Shown piece after piece: positions 1 through 7,907 of a stretch of DNA of 64,000 bases. A model generated the notes under the pieces. It was not told the origin of the DNA, ran no database searches, and worked only from the letters and a program-made list of their open reading frames with translations. A program made the position numbers and the translations under genes. Within the stretch, counting starts at the first letter, position 1; each line of letters opens with the position of its first letter. Origin of the DNA: an uncultured Bacteroides sp. (GTDB lineage Bacteria > Bacteroidota > Bacteroidia > Cytophagales > Cyclobacteriaceae); assembly GCA_902168185.1 (NCBI GenBank), contig CABHOV010000034.1, forward strand, positions 237,709 to 301,708, in the 5' to 3' direction.

Positions 1-80
1 AAATGAGAATAGCTCCTCACCTCTATAATGACGCTGCAGCTATAGATCGACTCTTCGAGATCATCAATAGCCGTTCATAA
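1..80 (+). CDS. Class-V aminotransferase-like protein, C-terminal end only
   Basis: Only the last 25 codons are inside the window, ending with TAA at 78-80. The readable peptide begins RIAPHLYND and continues AAIDRLFEII. It resembles the C-terminal end of class-V (PLP-dependent, cysteine-desulfurase-like) aminotransferases, which commonly finish with an R-I/S-P-H-x-Y-N stretch followed by a helix. The substrate cannot be told from this fragment. It lies on the same strand as the next gene, about 110 nt upstream of it. The assignment rests on one short motif, so the family is likely but not certain. Confidence 0.5.
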   Translation, partial: MRIAPHLYNDAAAIDRLFEIINSRS

Positions 81-188
81 TCACACCGCTGCTATAAAAG
101 CACAGTGACGAATGTTTGCAGAAGATTAAATTGTATTTCATGGAAAAGCATTCTGCTCACAATTTATATTTATTTTCGAACCACATTT

Positions 189-983
189 ATGAATTATAGT
201 ATTCCTCAACTTAGAACTGTTAATGTAACGCGTTACGTTACACCGCTGCGTGAAGGGGGCTCTATGCCTGCCATTGCTGAAGCGGACGACCAGTTTTTAT
301 ACGTGTTGAAATTTCGTGGTGCCGGTCAAGGAAAAAAGGCGCTCATTGCCGAGCTTATCGGAGGAGAAATTGCACGTGCCCTTGGTCTTAACATTCCTGA
401 AATCGTATTTGCAAATCTGGATATAGCCTTTGGTCGTATTGAAGGCGATGAAGAGATTCAGGATCTTCTTAAAGCGAGTGTAGGACTTAATCTTGCATTA
501 CACTATCTCTCGGGTTCTGTTGCTTTTGATCCGCTTGTAACAAAGGTTGACTCCAAACTTGCTTCACAAATTGTATGGCTGGATAGTTTGTTATTGAATG
601 TAGATCGTACTGCCCGCAATACAAATATGCTGTGGTGGCATAAAGCGCTATGGCTTATCGATCATGGTGCTGCACTATATTTCCATCACTCGTGGAGTGA
701 TTGGGATCAACCTAAAAAACCATTCGTCAATATCAAAGACCATGTACTACTATCATCGGCTTCGGAGCTTGAAAGCGTTGATGCCGAGTTTCGTCCTATA
801 CTTAGCCATGAACGCATCCGTTCGATTGTCGATTTGATTCCGGAAGAGTGGCTTGCAGGTGAATCTGCTTTTGAATCAACCGATCAACATCGTCAAGCCT
901 ATGTCCAATTTTTAGTGACACGAGTTGCTCATTCAGATTTTTTTGTAAAAGAAGCACAACATGCAAGAGAGTCACTTATTTGA
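189..983 (+). CDS. HipA-like kinase family protein
   Basis: This protein of about 264 aa resembles the short HipA-like (HipA_2) family often annotated as 'HipA family kinase'. Visible features are an N-terminal nucleotide-binding-like section (FLYVLKFRGAGQGKKALIAEL), then LDSLLLNVDRTARNTNM and LWLIDHGAAL, which match the catalytic (D..NxDR..NxN) and metal-binding (I/L-D-H-G) motifs of HipA/PI4K-like kinases. I chose the ATG at 189 because the open frame upstream of it (from 105) encodes a non-conserved stretch and the family begins near this point. The stop overlaps the start of the next gene by 23 nt, implying translational coupling; HipA-like plus DUF3037 is a recurrent pair in Bacteroidota. 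The target is unknown. A toxin-antitoxin role is not implied, because no HipB-like regulator is adjacent. Confidence 0.75.
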   Translation: MNYSIPQLRTVNVTRYVTPLREGGSMPAIAEADDQFLYVLKFRGAGQGKKALIAELIGGEIARALGLNIPEIVFANLDIAFGRIEGDEEIQDLLKASVGLNLALHYLSGSVAFDPLVTKVDSKLASQIVWLDSLLLNVDRTARNTNMLWWHKALWLIDHGAALYFHHSWSDWDQPKKPFVNIKDHVLLSSASELESVDAEFRPILSHERIRSIVDLIPEEWLAGESAFESTDQHRQAYVQFLVTRVAHSDFFVKEAQHARESLI

Positions 984-1344
984 ATACGCTGTCATTCGAG
1001 TTGTACCGAGAGTAGAACGTGAAGAGTTTATCAACGTTGGCGTCATTCTGTTTTGTTCGAAGCAAAAATTTCTGAAAGCAACGTTGGAGTTGAATGAAGA
1101 ACGGTTGAAGGCTCTTTGCCATACTATAGATATAGCAGAGCTTCAAGAGTATATAAATTCCTTTATCAGAATATGTGAAGGTGGCGCACAAGGAGGACCG
1201 ATCGGCAAACTATCCATGGCGGAACGTTTTCGCTGGCTCACCGCCACCCGGAGCACTGTTATACAAACCTCCAAAGTACACCCGGGCTTGTGTGGCGATG
1301 CTACTGAAACGCTCGGACGGCTATACAAGGAATTGATTCTTTAA
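961..1344 (+). CDS. DUF3037 domain protein
   Basis: This 127-aa protein matches the DUF3037 family throughout. It begins with the typical FEYAVIRVVPRVEREEFINVG stretch (residues 7-27), followed by VILFC and a helical C-terminal half. Its function is unknown. It overlaps the HipA-like kinase gene by 23 nt, so the two are almost certainly one transcription unit and probably act together. Nothing in the sequence indicates a signal peptide or membrane segment. The 276 nt that follow, up to the next gene at 1621, show no convincing coding signal. Confidence 0.75.
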   Translation: MQESHLFEYAVIRVVPRVEREEFINVGVILFCSKQKFLKATLELNEERLKALCHTIDIAELQEYINSFIRICEGGAQGGPIGKLSMAERFRWLTATRSTVIQTSKVHPGLCGDATETLGRLYKELIL

Positions 1345-1620
1345 GAGAATGCCTATATAAATAAGCACGCATAATCGCAAGTCGAATAAGCGTTCAAACT
1401 TATACATAGAAATATTCTTAAACTGATCTAAAAATCGCCTTTGCAAGACATCACACGAGTGAAATCTAATAATTTGGTTGATTTCGTAACCAACCGAAAC
1501 ATTTTTTGATACATTTGTTACGATTAAAACTATGTATGCAGAAGAGGCTTGATCCCTCCTGATTCTTCTGTTACTCCCACTGCTATTTTGTTTCAACATT
1601 TTAAATTGTTTTAAACACAT

Positions 1621-2871
1621 ATGGTGTGGGTCAATCGTATTGCCTTGGTGTTACTCTGTATTTGCTTTGCCAAGGATTGTATTTCACAATCAGATATTCG
1701 TGCGGAATCCGGAGTACTGGATGCACGTCACTGGAATTTTCAAAAACGATTACCACTTACGGGCTATTGGACATTTCACGAAGGCGAATTGCTTTTGCCT
1801 GAGCAGATTGATTCCGTTCGGGGAACGAGTCATTTTTTCCCAGCCATCTGGAAAGATGATTCGGAAAACAAACAGCGCACCGAGTATGGTACGTATTCTC
1901 TCAAGATACTTCTCCCCGATTCTATATTAAATATGGGTCTGGAAATTCCACAGATGTATAATAGCTATACATGTTGGGTGAATGGAATAAAAGTGGCTTC
2001 CGCTGGAGCTGTTGGTAAAACCGAAGATGAAGCAAAGCCAAAATGGTTTCATCAAACCGTAACGTTCTCAACGCACGCAAAGGATACGCTGGTAGTGGTT
2101 CTTCATATTTCAAATTTTCATCACCATAAAGGTGGAAGTAAAGATCCTATTCAGTTAGGTTCTGCTGAAGGTATATCTAAACACCTTTCACGGGCAGTGG
2201 CTACCAACGTGATTGAAGCAATTATACTATTCCTTGCGGGAAGCGCATTTCTTATAGTATATATTTTCAGGAAGAAGAAAGTTATACTCTTCTTTTCCCT
2301 GCTTAGTCTCACCTGGGCAGTGCGCTGTGTTTTCTCAAATCTTTATCCCGTGGTTGTATTTTACCCGGACATCAATTGGCAATTCCTGGTAAAGACTGAG
2401 TACTTAACGTTATACCTGGCCGTGATCTGGGCGATGCTTTTTCTGCATCATCTATTGGACAAATTAAGTAATCCACTCATTACCTATACCATTGTTGCTT
2501 TAAATAGCTTGTTCGTTATTTATACACTTTTTGCACCAGTCATTATATTTTCACAATGGTTATCGCTCTACCTGGCGGTGGCGGGAATTGTTATTGTATA
2601 TGGAGGCTACCTGATCATCCGGGCCCTGCTCGCGGAATATATAGGTTCATGGCTTTTAACAGGAAGTATACTAACGGGGGTAATTATATTTGGGTATGAT
2701 ATGCTCGCATACAACACAACGTTTGGATACAATTATATCTTTCTGAGTACTGGGTATCTGGTAATCTTTTTACTGACAGCAATTGCGCTCCTGTTCCACC
2801 TGGGCATTTTAAAAAGTCAGCTTAAGAGAACGGATGTACTCACATACGACGATTTCTTTAAGAAACCTTAG
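1621..2871 (+). CDS. 7TMR-DISM membrane protein without an output domain
   Basis: This 416-aa protein has an N-terminal signal peptide (IALVLLCICFAKDCISQ). An extracellular beta-rich region follows (about 20-190), with a PLTGYWTFHEGEL start and a WVNGIKVASAGAVG segment like 7TMR-DISM extracellular domain 2. About seven hydrophobic helices span 197-400, matching the 7TMR-DISM membrane module. The usual intracellular histidine kinase, GGDEF or HTH output domain is missing: the protein ends some 25 residues after the last helix, with a short KSQLKRTDVLTYDDFFKKP-like tail. It may sense a carbohydrate-type ligand and pass the signal to a partner protein, but no partner is adjacent. It stands alone, with about 280 nt upstream and a convergent terminator downstream. 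Confidence 0.7.
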   Translation: MVWVNRIALVLLCICFAKDCISQSDIRAESGVLDARHWNFQKRLPLTGYWTFHEGELLLPEQIDSVRGTSHFFPAIWKDDSENKQRTEYGTYSLKILLPDSILNMGLEIPQMYNSYTCWVNGIKVASAGAVGKTEDEAKPKWFHQTVTFSTHAKDTLVVVLHISNFHHHKGGSKDPIQLGSAEGISKHLSRAVATNVIEAIILFLAGSAFLIVYIFRKKKVILFFSLLSLTWAVRCVFSNLYPVVVFYPDINWQFLVKTEYLTLYLAVIWAMLFLHHLLDKLSNPLITYTIVALNSLFVIYTLFAPVIIFSQWLSLYLAVAGIVIVYGGYLIIRALLAEYIGSWLLTGSILTGVIIFGYDMLAYNTTFGYNYIFLSTGYLVIFLLTAIALLFHLGILKSQLKRTDVLTYDDFFKKP

Positions 2872-2917
2872 ATAACTTTACTCCTCATATAAAATATAGC
2901 ACCAATTTGATGCTATA

Positions 2918-2969
2918 TAAAAAAGCCCGACTCAGCATTAGAGTAATTTCTCTTATTCCAAGTCGGGCT
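2918..2969 (-). terminator. Rho-independent terminator for dnaX
   Basis: A perfect 9-bp inverted repeat pairs AGCCCGACT at 2924-2932 with AGTCGGGCT at 2961-2969. Read on the minus strand, it is followed directly by a T run (2918-2923). It lies about 100 nt past the dnaX stop, so it most likely ends the dnaX transcript. The convergent plus-strand gene ends at 2871 and may also be halted by the hairpin, but there is no T run on that side. Confidence 0.75.
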
Positions 2970-3072
2970 CTGAAGCTAAATCTATATACTTATCATTCAA
3001 GCGTTGACACTATACAATGTAGATGCTATATAACCGCTAAATGATACAGACGTGTCCGTAATCCAAAACAGA

Positions 3073-4829
3073 TTAATAATCGGTATCCAATCCCAGGCGG
3101 TCTTTCAACTCCCTGAGAATTGGATTCTTCTCAATCAGATAGTCAAATTTTTCACGGTTGGTATAGATTACTTTCCGCACATCTTCCACTTCTTTCAACT
3201 CTCCGTAAATCTGAATCGAGTTATTCTTCAATTTTTCTCTGACGAATGTTGAGAGTTCGATCCGAAGACCATTCAGCATCATTTCCTGTACGCTGTTGTG
3301 AAGATGTACCGTCACCACATTGTCCTTCAGATCGTATGGTTGTGTAAGGAGATGATATTCTGCCTGGAATTTTTTACGGAGTTCTGCGAACTCATTCCAA
3401 ACTGCTTGAAGTTGCTCCGGTGTAAAGGGTTCATCGGGATCTACCTTTGCCTGGTTAGCATCTGTTTGCTCTTTCTTCGGCTCTACCTTTAAAAGATCGG
3501 TGAGCTTTACTGTTGTTTTGGGAGCGGTTTTAAACCTGGACTTTTCTGAAAAATCCGGTTTCATTGAAAATGTTGCCGGGCCGGAAGTTTCTTCTGCCGC
3601 AGGTATACCCTCCGGAGCTGATGCCGCGGACGTTGCAGGTGCAACAGAGGTTGGTGTTGGTGATTTTACTTCTTCTGCAACAGGCTCTGCGACTGTTTCA
3701 GTCTCTACACTAATTTTTTTTTTAACCCTGCCGCATCGGCAAGTCCATTGGTAAGACTGAGTTGGTCAGATTTCAATACGCTTCCTACATGCGCCATCTT
3801 CATCAGCGCAAGCTCAACTGAAAGGCGTTGATTCTTGCTTCCCTTATAATGTATATCACACTGATTGGCGATGTTAAGCCATGTGAGCAATAGCGAAGGA
3901 GGGCACGTTTGTGCCTGTTGTATATATTTCTTTTTAACACTATCCGGAACTTCCATCAACTGTACGGTGCGCGCATCTTGTGATACGAGCAGGTTCCGGA
4001 GGTGCTCACTAAGTCCTACAATAAAATTATGTCCGTCAAAACCTTTGCGCAAAATTTCATCCAGCACCAACAAAGGCTGCGTATGATTTTGAGACAGCAA
4101 CGCGTCAATCACCTGGAAGTAATAATCATAGTCCAGGATATGAAGATTGCTTAACACGTTTTTGAACATCACTCCTTTGCCCGAGGAGTATGTCACCATC
4201 AGATCGAAAATTGAAAGTGCATCACGAAGTGCACCATCTGCTTTCTGACTGATGAGGTGAAGGGCTTCATCTTCTGCCGGTATACCTTCGTGCTGCGCAA
4301 TTTTTTTTAAATGATTGGCAATGTCACTGATCTGGATCCGGTTGAAATCAAAAATCTGGCAACGTGAAAGAATCGTTGGAATAACTTTATGTTTTTCCGT
4401 TGTAGCCAGAATAAAAATAGCGTATGAAGGTGGCTCTTCCAGTGTCTTCAAGAAAGCATTGAAGGCAGCGTTCGAAAGCATGTGCACCTCATCTATAATA
4501 TAGACTTTGAATTTTCCGAACTGCGGTGGATAACGAACCTGATCGATCAGATTTCGGATATCTTCAACCGAGTTGTTAGACGCGGCATCAAGCTCGAAAA
4601 TATTGAGTGAATTATTTTCAGTTCTTTCTTCAAAACCATTGATCAGGCGGGCAACGATACGCGCGCAGGTTGTTTTTCCCACACCACGCGGTCCGCAGAA
4701 CAAAAGAGCCTGAGCAAGTTTATTGTTATCGATAGCATTTTTGAGCGTAGTGGTAATGTGCTCTTGCCCAACCACTTCGTCAAACCCAGTAGGGCGATAT
4801 TTACGTGCCGATACAACAAAGTTTTCCAT
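3073..4829 (-). CDS. dnaX: DNA polymerase III subunits tau/gamma, expressed through a -1 frameshift
   Basis: This is the clamp-loader ATPase of the replicative polymerase. Starting at the ATG at 4829 (MENFVVSARKYRP, the usual family start), frame 0 encodes Walker A GPRGVGKTT, the DEVHML Walker B region, the LEEPP stretch and the sensor-1 region LATTE, then stops at 3705-3707, giving a gamma-like protein of 374 aa. Just before that stop is a run of ten A on the coding strand (3714-3723, reading TTA AAA AAA AAA TTA). A -1 shift there enters a frame that stays open to 3073, giving a tau-like protein of 585 aa with a Pro/Ala-rich linker and a C-terminal domain (PFTPEQLQAVWNEFAELRKKF). The cysteine cluster usual between Walker A and DELDAAS is absent: the protein reads ARLINGFEERTENNSLNIFELDAAS. 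A sequencing error in the homopolymer is the alternative explanation. Confidence 0.9.
3714..3723 (-). other. A10 slippery sequence inside dnaX
   Basis: Ten consecutive T on the plus strand (A on the coding strand) lie at the junction of the dnaX gamma frame and the tau extension. The zero frame terminates 7-9 nt further on, whereas a net -1 shift (equivalently, one extra A) continues for another 210 codons or so. Such runs in dnaX are known to drive ribosomal frameshifting (Escherichia coli) or transcriptional slippage (Thermus). Which mechanism applies here, and whether the run length is correct, cannot be decided from the sequence. Confidence 0.7.
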
Positions 4830-4927
4830 GCGAGGGCGCAAGATAAAATTGAAATGACAATTAGCAATGAACAATTGCAATTGTAACGCTCAATTAAATG
4901 AATTTAGAGTCAGAACTTTTTTCGTTT

Positions 4928-4935
4928 TATATTTG
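4928..4935 (+). promoter_or_regulatory. Possible Bacteroidota -7 element upstream of ssrA
   Basis: The octamer TATATTTG fits the Bacteroidota -7 consensus TAnnTTTG and lies about 80 nt before the mature 5' end of tmRNA, compatible with a 5' leader removed by RNase P. No convincing -33 TTTG box is seen at the right spacing, so this is only a candidate. Confidence 0.3.
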
Positions 4936-5016
4936 TCAATTCTTTGCCAACTAAAATTGGACATTGTTCTTTGAAAACATGTGCATTGGTCATCCATGTT
5001 CTTGTTTTAAAAAATC

Positions 5017-5405
5017 GGGGCCGACCGGTTTTGACAGGATGTTTGAGGTCGTAAAGAAGCATGCAGGCTCATAGGATGAGAGCCTTGAAAGATAGTCCTG
5101 AATCATACTTGGCGAGTCTAACTACGCCATGGCTGCTTAATTTAGCGATCCGCTAAGTTACGCCTCGTCCCGATAAGATCGGGAAAGCCATCATCGCTCA
5201 GCACTGTCGTTTTGCAGGTGCTGGTTAGCGGTGTCGTAATGCAGAACTGCTCCGCGCGATGTTGCTAAGCGCGGCTAAGACACAGTAACTAAGGTGTAGT
5301 TTGGCTGTTGCCTGCCTTGCTACTCCCGACAATTAAAGTCAACTAAGCATGTAGAAGGTATGAGTTCTTCTTCTCTGGACCAGAGTTCGATTCTCTGCGG
5401 CTCCA
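5017..5405 (+). ncRNA. ssrA: tmRNA (transfer-messenger RNA)
   Basis: This is the ribosome-rescue RNA. The 5' end GGGGCCGACCGG followed by TTTTGACAGG is characteristic, and GGGGCCG pairs with CGGCTCC at 5398-5404 to form the tRNA-like acceptor stem (one G-U pair). A T-arm with TTCGATTC precedes it. The tag reading frame is at 5111-5140 and encodes G-E-S-N-Y-A-M-A-A followed by TAA, like other Bacteroidota tags that start GE and end AA. Pseudoknot-rich sequence follows up to about 5330. CCA is not encoded and must be added. The 3' end is immediately followed by a terminator and then by an integrase gene, so ssrA is probably the integration site of the island that fills the rest of the window. 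Confidence 0.95.
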
Positions 5406-5431
5406 CTGGTACACAAATCAAAGGAATACAA

Positions 5432-5465
5432 AAGCCCGAATCCGTAATGAATTCGGGCTTTTTTG
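5432..5465 (+). terminator. Rho-independent terminator after ssrA
   Basis: A 10-bp perfect stem pairs AAGCCCGAAT (5432-5441) with ATTCGGGCTT (5451-5460). The following T-rich stretch TTTTGTTTT completes a typical intrinsic terminator 27 nt past the tmRNA 3' end. Confidence 0.85.
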
Positions 5466-5501
5466 TTTTAGATCACCCTCAAATCATACCCATCCGTAGG
5501 T

Positions 5502-5553
5502 GGCAAATTCGGTGCACTTTTAAAGTACACCGACACGTTTGCCGAATTTGGCC
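5502..5553. repeat. Nested inverted repeats between ssrA and the integrase
   Basis: An outer pair, GGCAAATTC (5502-5510) with CCGAATTTGGCC (5542-5553), encloses an inner near-palindrome at 5510-5532 (CGGTGCACTTT / AAAGTACACCG, one mismatch). The position between the tmRNA terminator and the integrase gene suggests core or arm-type sites for the integrase at the left attachment junction. This role is inferred from location only. Confidence 0.45.
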
Positions 5554-5642
5554 TTTATTAATTGATAATCAAGCAGTTCACCTTATGAACATCTTGACTA
5601 TCTCTGGACAAAAACGGATTTTGAAACTTAAACGGATGGTAT

Positions 5643-6866
5643 ATGGCAAACATTAAAGTTCTATTCTACTTAAGAAAGTCGAAGACCAATCGCTTCGGAT
5701 CAGATCCGATCTATATGCGAGTAACAGTGAGCGGGGACCGTTTTGAAACAGCTACTTCCTATTCCGTAGAGCCAGCTAAATGGTCTCAAAAAAGCTGTCG
5801 AGTTATTGGCAATAATAAAGAGGCAAAAGAGCTAAATAACTTACTGGATGCGTTACGTGCCAAAGTGTATGATATACAAAAGACGCTGATCCTAACGAAT
5901 CAAGAAATAACAAAAGATGTGTTTGGCAAACTATGGTTCGGTGTCAAAGAGCCATCAAAAATGCTATTGGTTATATTTAAGGAACACAACGAACAGATCG
6001 AAGCACTAATCAACATACAGTATTCGTTAGCCACCTATAAAAAGTATCTAACAACGTTTGATCATACTGCTAATTTTATTCGTGAACTATATAGCAAAAC
6101 AGATATAGCTGTCGAAGATATCAAGTATAAGTTCATAACAGATTTTGAATTTTGGCTTAAGACAAAAAAGAAGTGCAACCAAAACAGCACCGTAAAGTAT
6201 CTTACAAACTTCAAAAAGATCATTCATATATGTACTAAAAATGGATGGCTTCTCCGTGATCCATTTGCTGCTCATAAAATGATAAAAGAGGACACTCAAC
6301 GTCCCTACCTGACAAGTGCTGAGCTTAATATACTCCATGCAAAAGATTTTTCAAGTGAAAGACTACGTCAGGTACGAGATATATTTCTATTCAGCTGCTA
6401 TACCGGCCTGGCATATATTGACACACAAAAGTTGACTTATAACGAAATTGTTACAGGCATAGACGGTGAAAAGTGGATTATCACTACGCGACAAAAAACG
6501 GAGGCAGCATCGCGCATACCATTACTACCAACTGCCATAGCTATTTTAGAGAAGTATAAAGACCATCCCGCATGTATAGTCAAAAATAGAGCCCTACCTA
6601 TATTAAGTAATCAGAAGATGAATGAGTATCTGCATGAAATTGCAACAATCTGCGGTATAAATAAAAAAATGACCTATCATACAGCGAGACATACGTTTGC
6701 CACTACGGTGACACTCACGAACGGTGTACCAATTGAAACTGTTAGTAAAATGCTCGGTCACCGAAATCTGAAGACGACACAACACTATGCAAAAATTGTA
6801 GATATCAAAATCAGTGAAGACATGAAAGCACTTAAATATCGAATGCAGCAGGATATTTCTAAATGA
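5643..6866 (+). CDS. Tyrosine-type site-specific integrase
   Basis: This 407-aa phage/ICE-type integrase begins with a Bacteroidota-style arm-binding domain (KVLFYLRKSKTNRFG, then PIYMRVTVSG). A SAM-like core-binding domain spans about 110-215 and a catalytic domain about 225-400. The catalytic box II residues are visible as H346-x-x-R349 (HTARHTF), H373 (MLGHRNLKTT) and the nucleophile Y382 (HYAKI). The box I arginine position reads CYTGLAYID, with Ala where classical enzymes have Arg, as in many Bacteroidota integrases. It sits about 240 nt downstream of the tmRNA 3' end in the same orientation, the usual arrangement for an island integrated in ssrA. The start at 5643 (MANIKVLFYLRKS) fits the family. 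Confidence 0.9.
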   Translation: MANIKVLFYLRKSKTNRFGSDPIYMRVTVSGDRFETATSYSVEPAKWSQKSCRVIGNNKEAKELNNLLDALRAKVYDIQKTLILTNQEITKDVFGKLWFGVKEPSKMLLVIFKEHNEQIEALINIQYSLATYKKYLTTFDHTANFIRELYSKTDIAVEDIKYKFITDFEFWLKTKKKCNQNSTVKYLTNFKKIIHICTKNGWLLRDPFAAHKMIKEDTQRPYLTSAELNILHAKDFSSERLRQVRDIFLFSCYTGLAYIDTQKLTYNEIVTGIDGEKWIITTRQKTEAASRIPLLPTAIAILEKYKDHPACIVKNRALPILSNQKMNEYLHEIATICGINKKMTYHTARHTFATTVTLTNGVPIETVSKMLGHRNLKTTQHYAKIVDIKISEDMKALKYRMQQDISK

Positions 6867-6924
6867 TTTATATAGGATACGCCATTACAACACTATGGAA
6901 AAACGGAAAGACGAAGTATATATA

Positions 6925-7248
6925 TCAAAATTCACCTAGGCAATCTTCTAAAGCTACTATAGCCTCTTGAAAGATATCCAGCTTAATCTGACGGCACGAC
7001 ACAATACATTTTCTTAATGAATGTGATAAGATAGGCATTGCTTCACGTAGCTGTTCGGGGTTATTTTCAATGGCAGATAGCGCTCGGATACAATCCTTTT
7101 GACACAAGCTAATTGCTTTGATATGTTTTTCTAGCTTGGAGTCATCAACACTACGGAGTAGTTCTGCGCACGGCTTCAATATGCCTATGCAATTGAACAA
7201 CGCCTTTTTTAAAGTGGCGTTAGATATAGGTTTAGTCAGGTGGCTCAT
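6925..7248 (-). CDS. Hypothetical cysteine-containing helical protein
   Basis: This 107-aa protein is predicted to be almost entirely alpha-helical, with seven cysteines at 20, 27, 49, 53, 81, 85 and 103. Two of the groupings are CxxxC. The spacing loosely recalls four-helix-bundle cysteine-rich (copper-storage-like) proteins, but there is too little similarity to assign it. No signal peptide is seen. It is convergent with the integrase and lies in the decayed left flank of the island. It may also be a Bacteroidota-specific orphan of mobile regions. The function is unknown. Confidence 0.5.
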   Translation of the reverse strand: MSHLTKPISNATLKKALFNCIGILKPCAELLRSVDDSKLEKHIKAISLCQKDCIRALSAIENNPEQLREAMPILSHSLRKCIVSCRQIKLDIFQEAIVALEDCLGEF

Positions 7249-7404
7249 GTACAGTTCAACGGATCATTACGCCTCACAAAGTTCTTAATAAAGAGGAATA
7301 TTACAATCAGTATCAAATAGAAAAGAAAAGTCATTGCTGACTACATAGTTTTAACTTCAGAGCAAACTAGTAGAATGGGCGATAGTGCTCCTTGAGCAGA
7401 TAAT

Positions 7405-7830
7405 GTGATTTCATAATTGTAGGCATCCGGATAAGAGAAGCTTACACGAATATCTCGAAGAAGACAAAAAAGAAGACACTATACTATCTCATCGAGCCCT
7501 ATATCAGAGATGCAAAGTTAGAAAGCATATTCATAAAAGGCAGTTCGCTTTTGAACCCTTTCGGTATACTATACATATACAAAAAAAACAATCATTAGCG
7601 CTTGATTTATTGAATATCGGCAAGCTACTCTACGTTACCGAGTACTGCAGTTAGGGCTTAATGAAGTCGAAGATGATCTTAAATATCAGCATCTGTTCGA
7701 TGCACTATTGTTTTGTTACATTAAATAGAGAAGCCAACTATTCTGGCTCGACCTTGAACTCAGAACCATTGATGGTAACGAACATCCACGTCCGATTATG
7801 GACGTACTTTCTGATCTCAATTGCCAATAG
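7405..7830 (+). pseudogene. Decayed gene remnants in the island's left flank
   Basis: No intact gene lies between 7249 and 7907, but two protein-like stretches remain. One frame, around 7405-7590, reads coherently (for example KTLYYLIEPYIRDAKLES, then FIKGSSLLNPFGILYIYKK). A different frame from 7606 reads EYRQATLRYRVLQLGLNEV and on to a TAG at 7726-7728, then continues after that stop as RSQLFWLDLELRTIDGNEHP to a TAG at 7828-7830. The frame change and the in-frame stop suggest one or two genes lost by mutation. The family is not recognised. This explains most of the 660-nt gap; the rest shows nothing clear. Confidence 0.4.
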
Positions 7831-7907
7831 ATGATAAAAACATAATATACAATGTTGGCAGAGTATTTGTCACCTATAAAGGGTAATATTATGAAACACT
7901 TCTCTCG

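Noticed and set aside
3073..3564. Separate small protein gene downstream of dnaX
   Set aside because: The frame is open without a stop back to the A10 run and encodes the tau C-terminal domain, so it is part of dnaX.
4871..4884. Short perfect palindrome (ACAATTG / CAATTGT) between dnaX and ssrA
   Set aside because: It is A+T-rich and only 14 nt; with no second copy or clear relation to a start site, chance is a good explanation.
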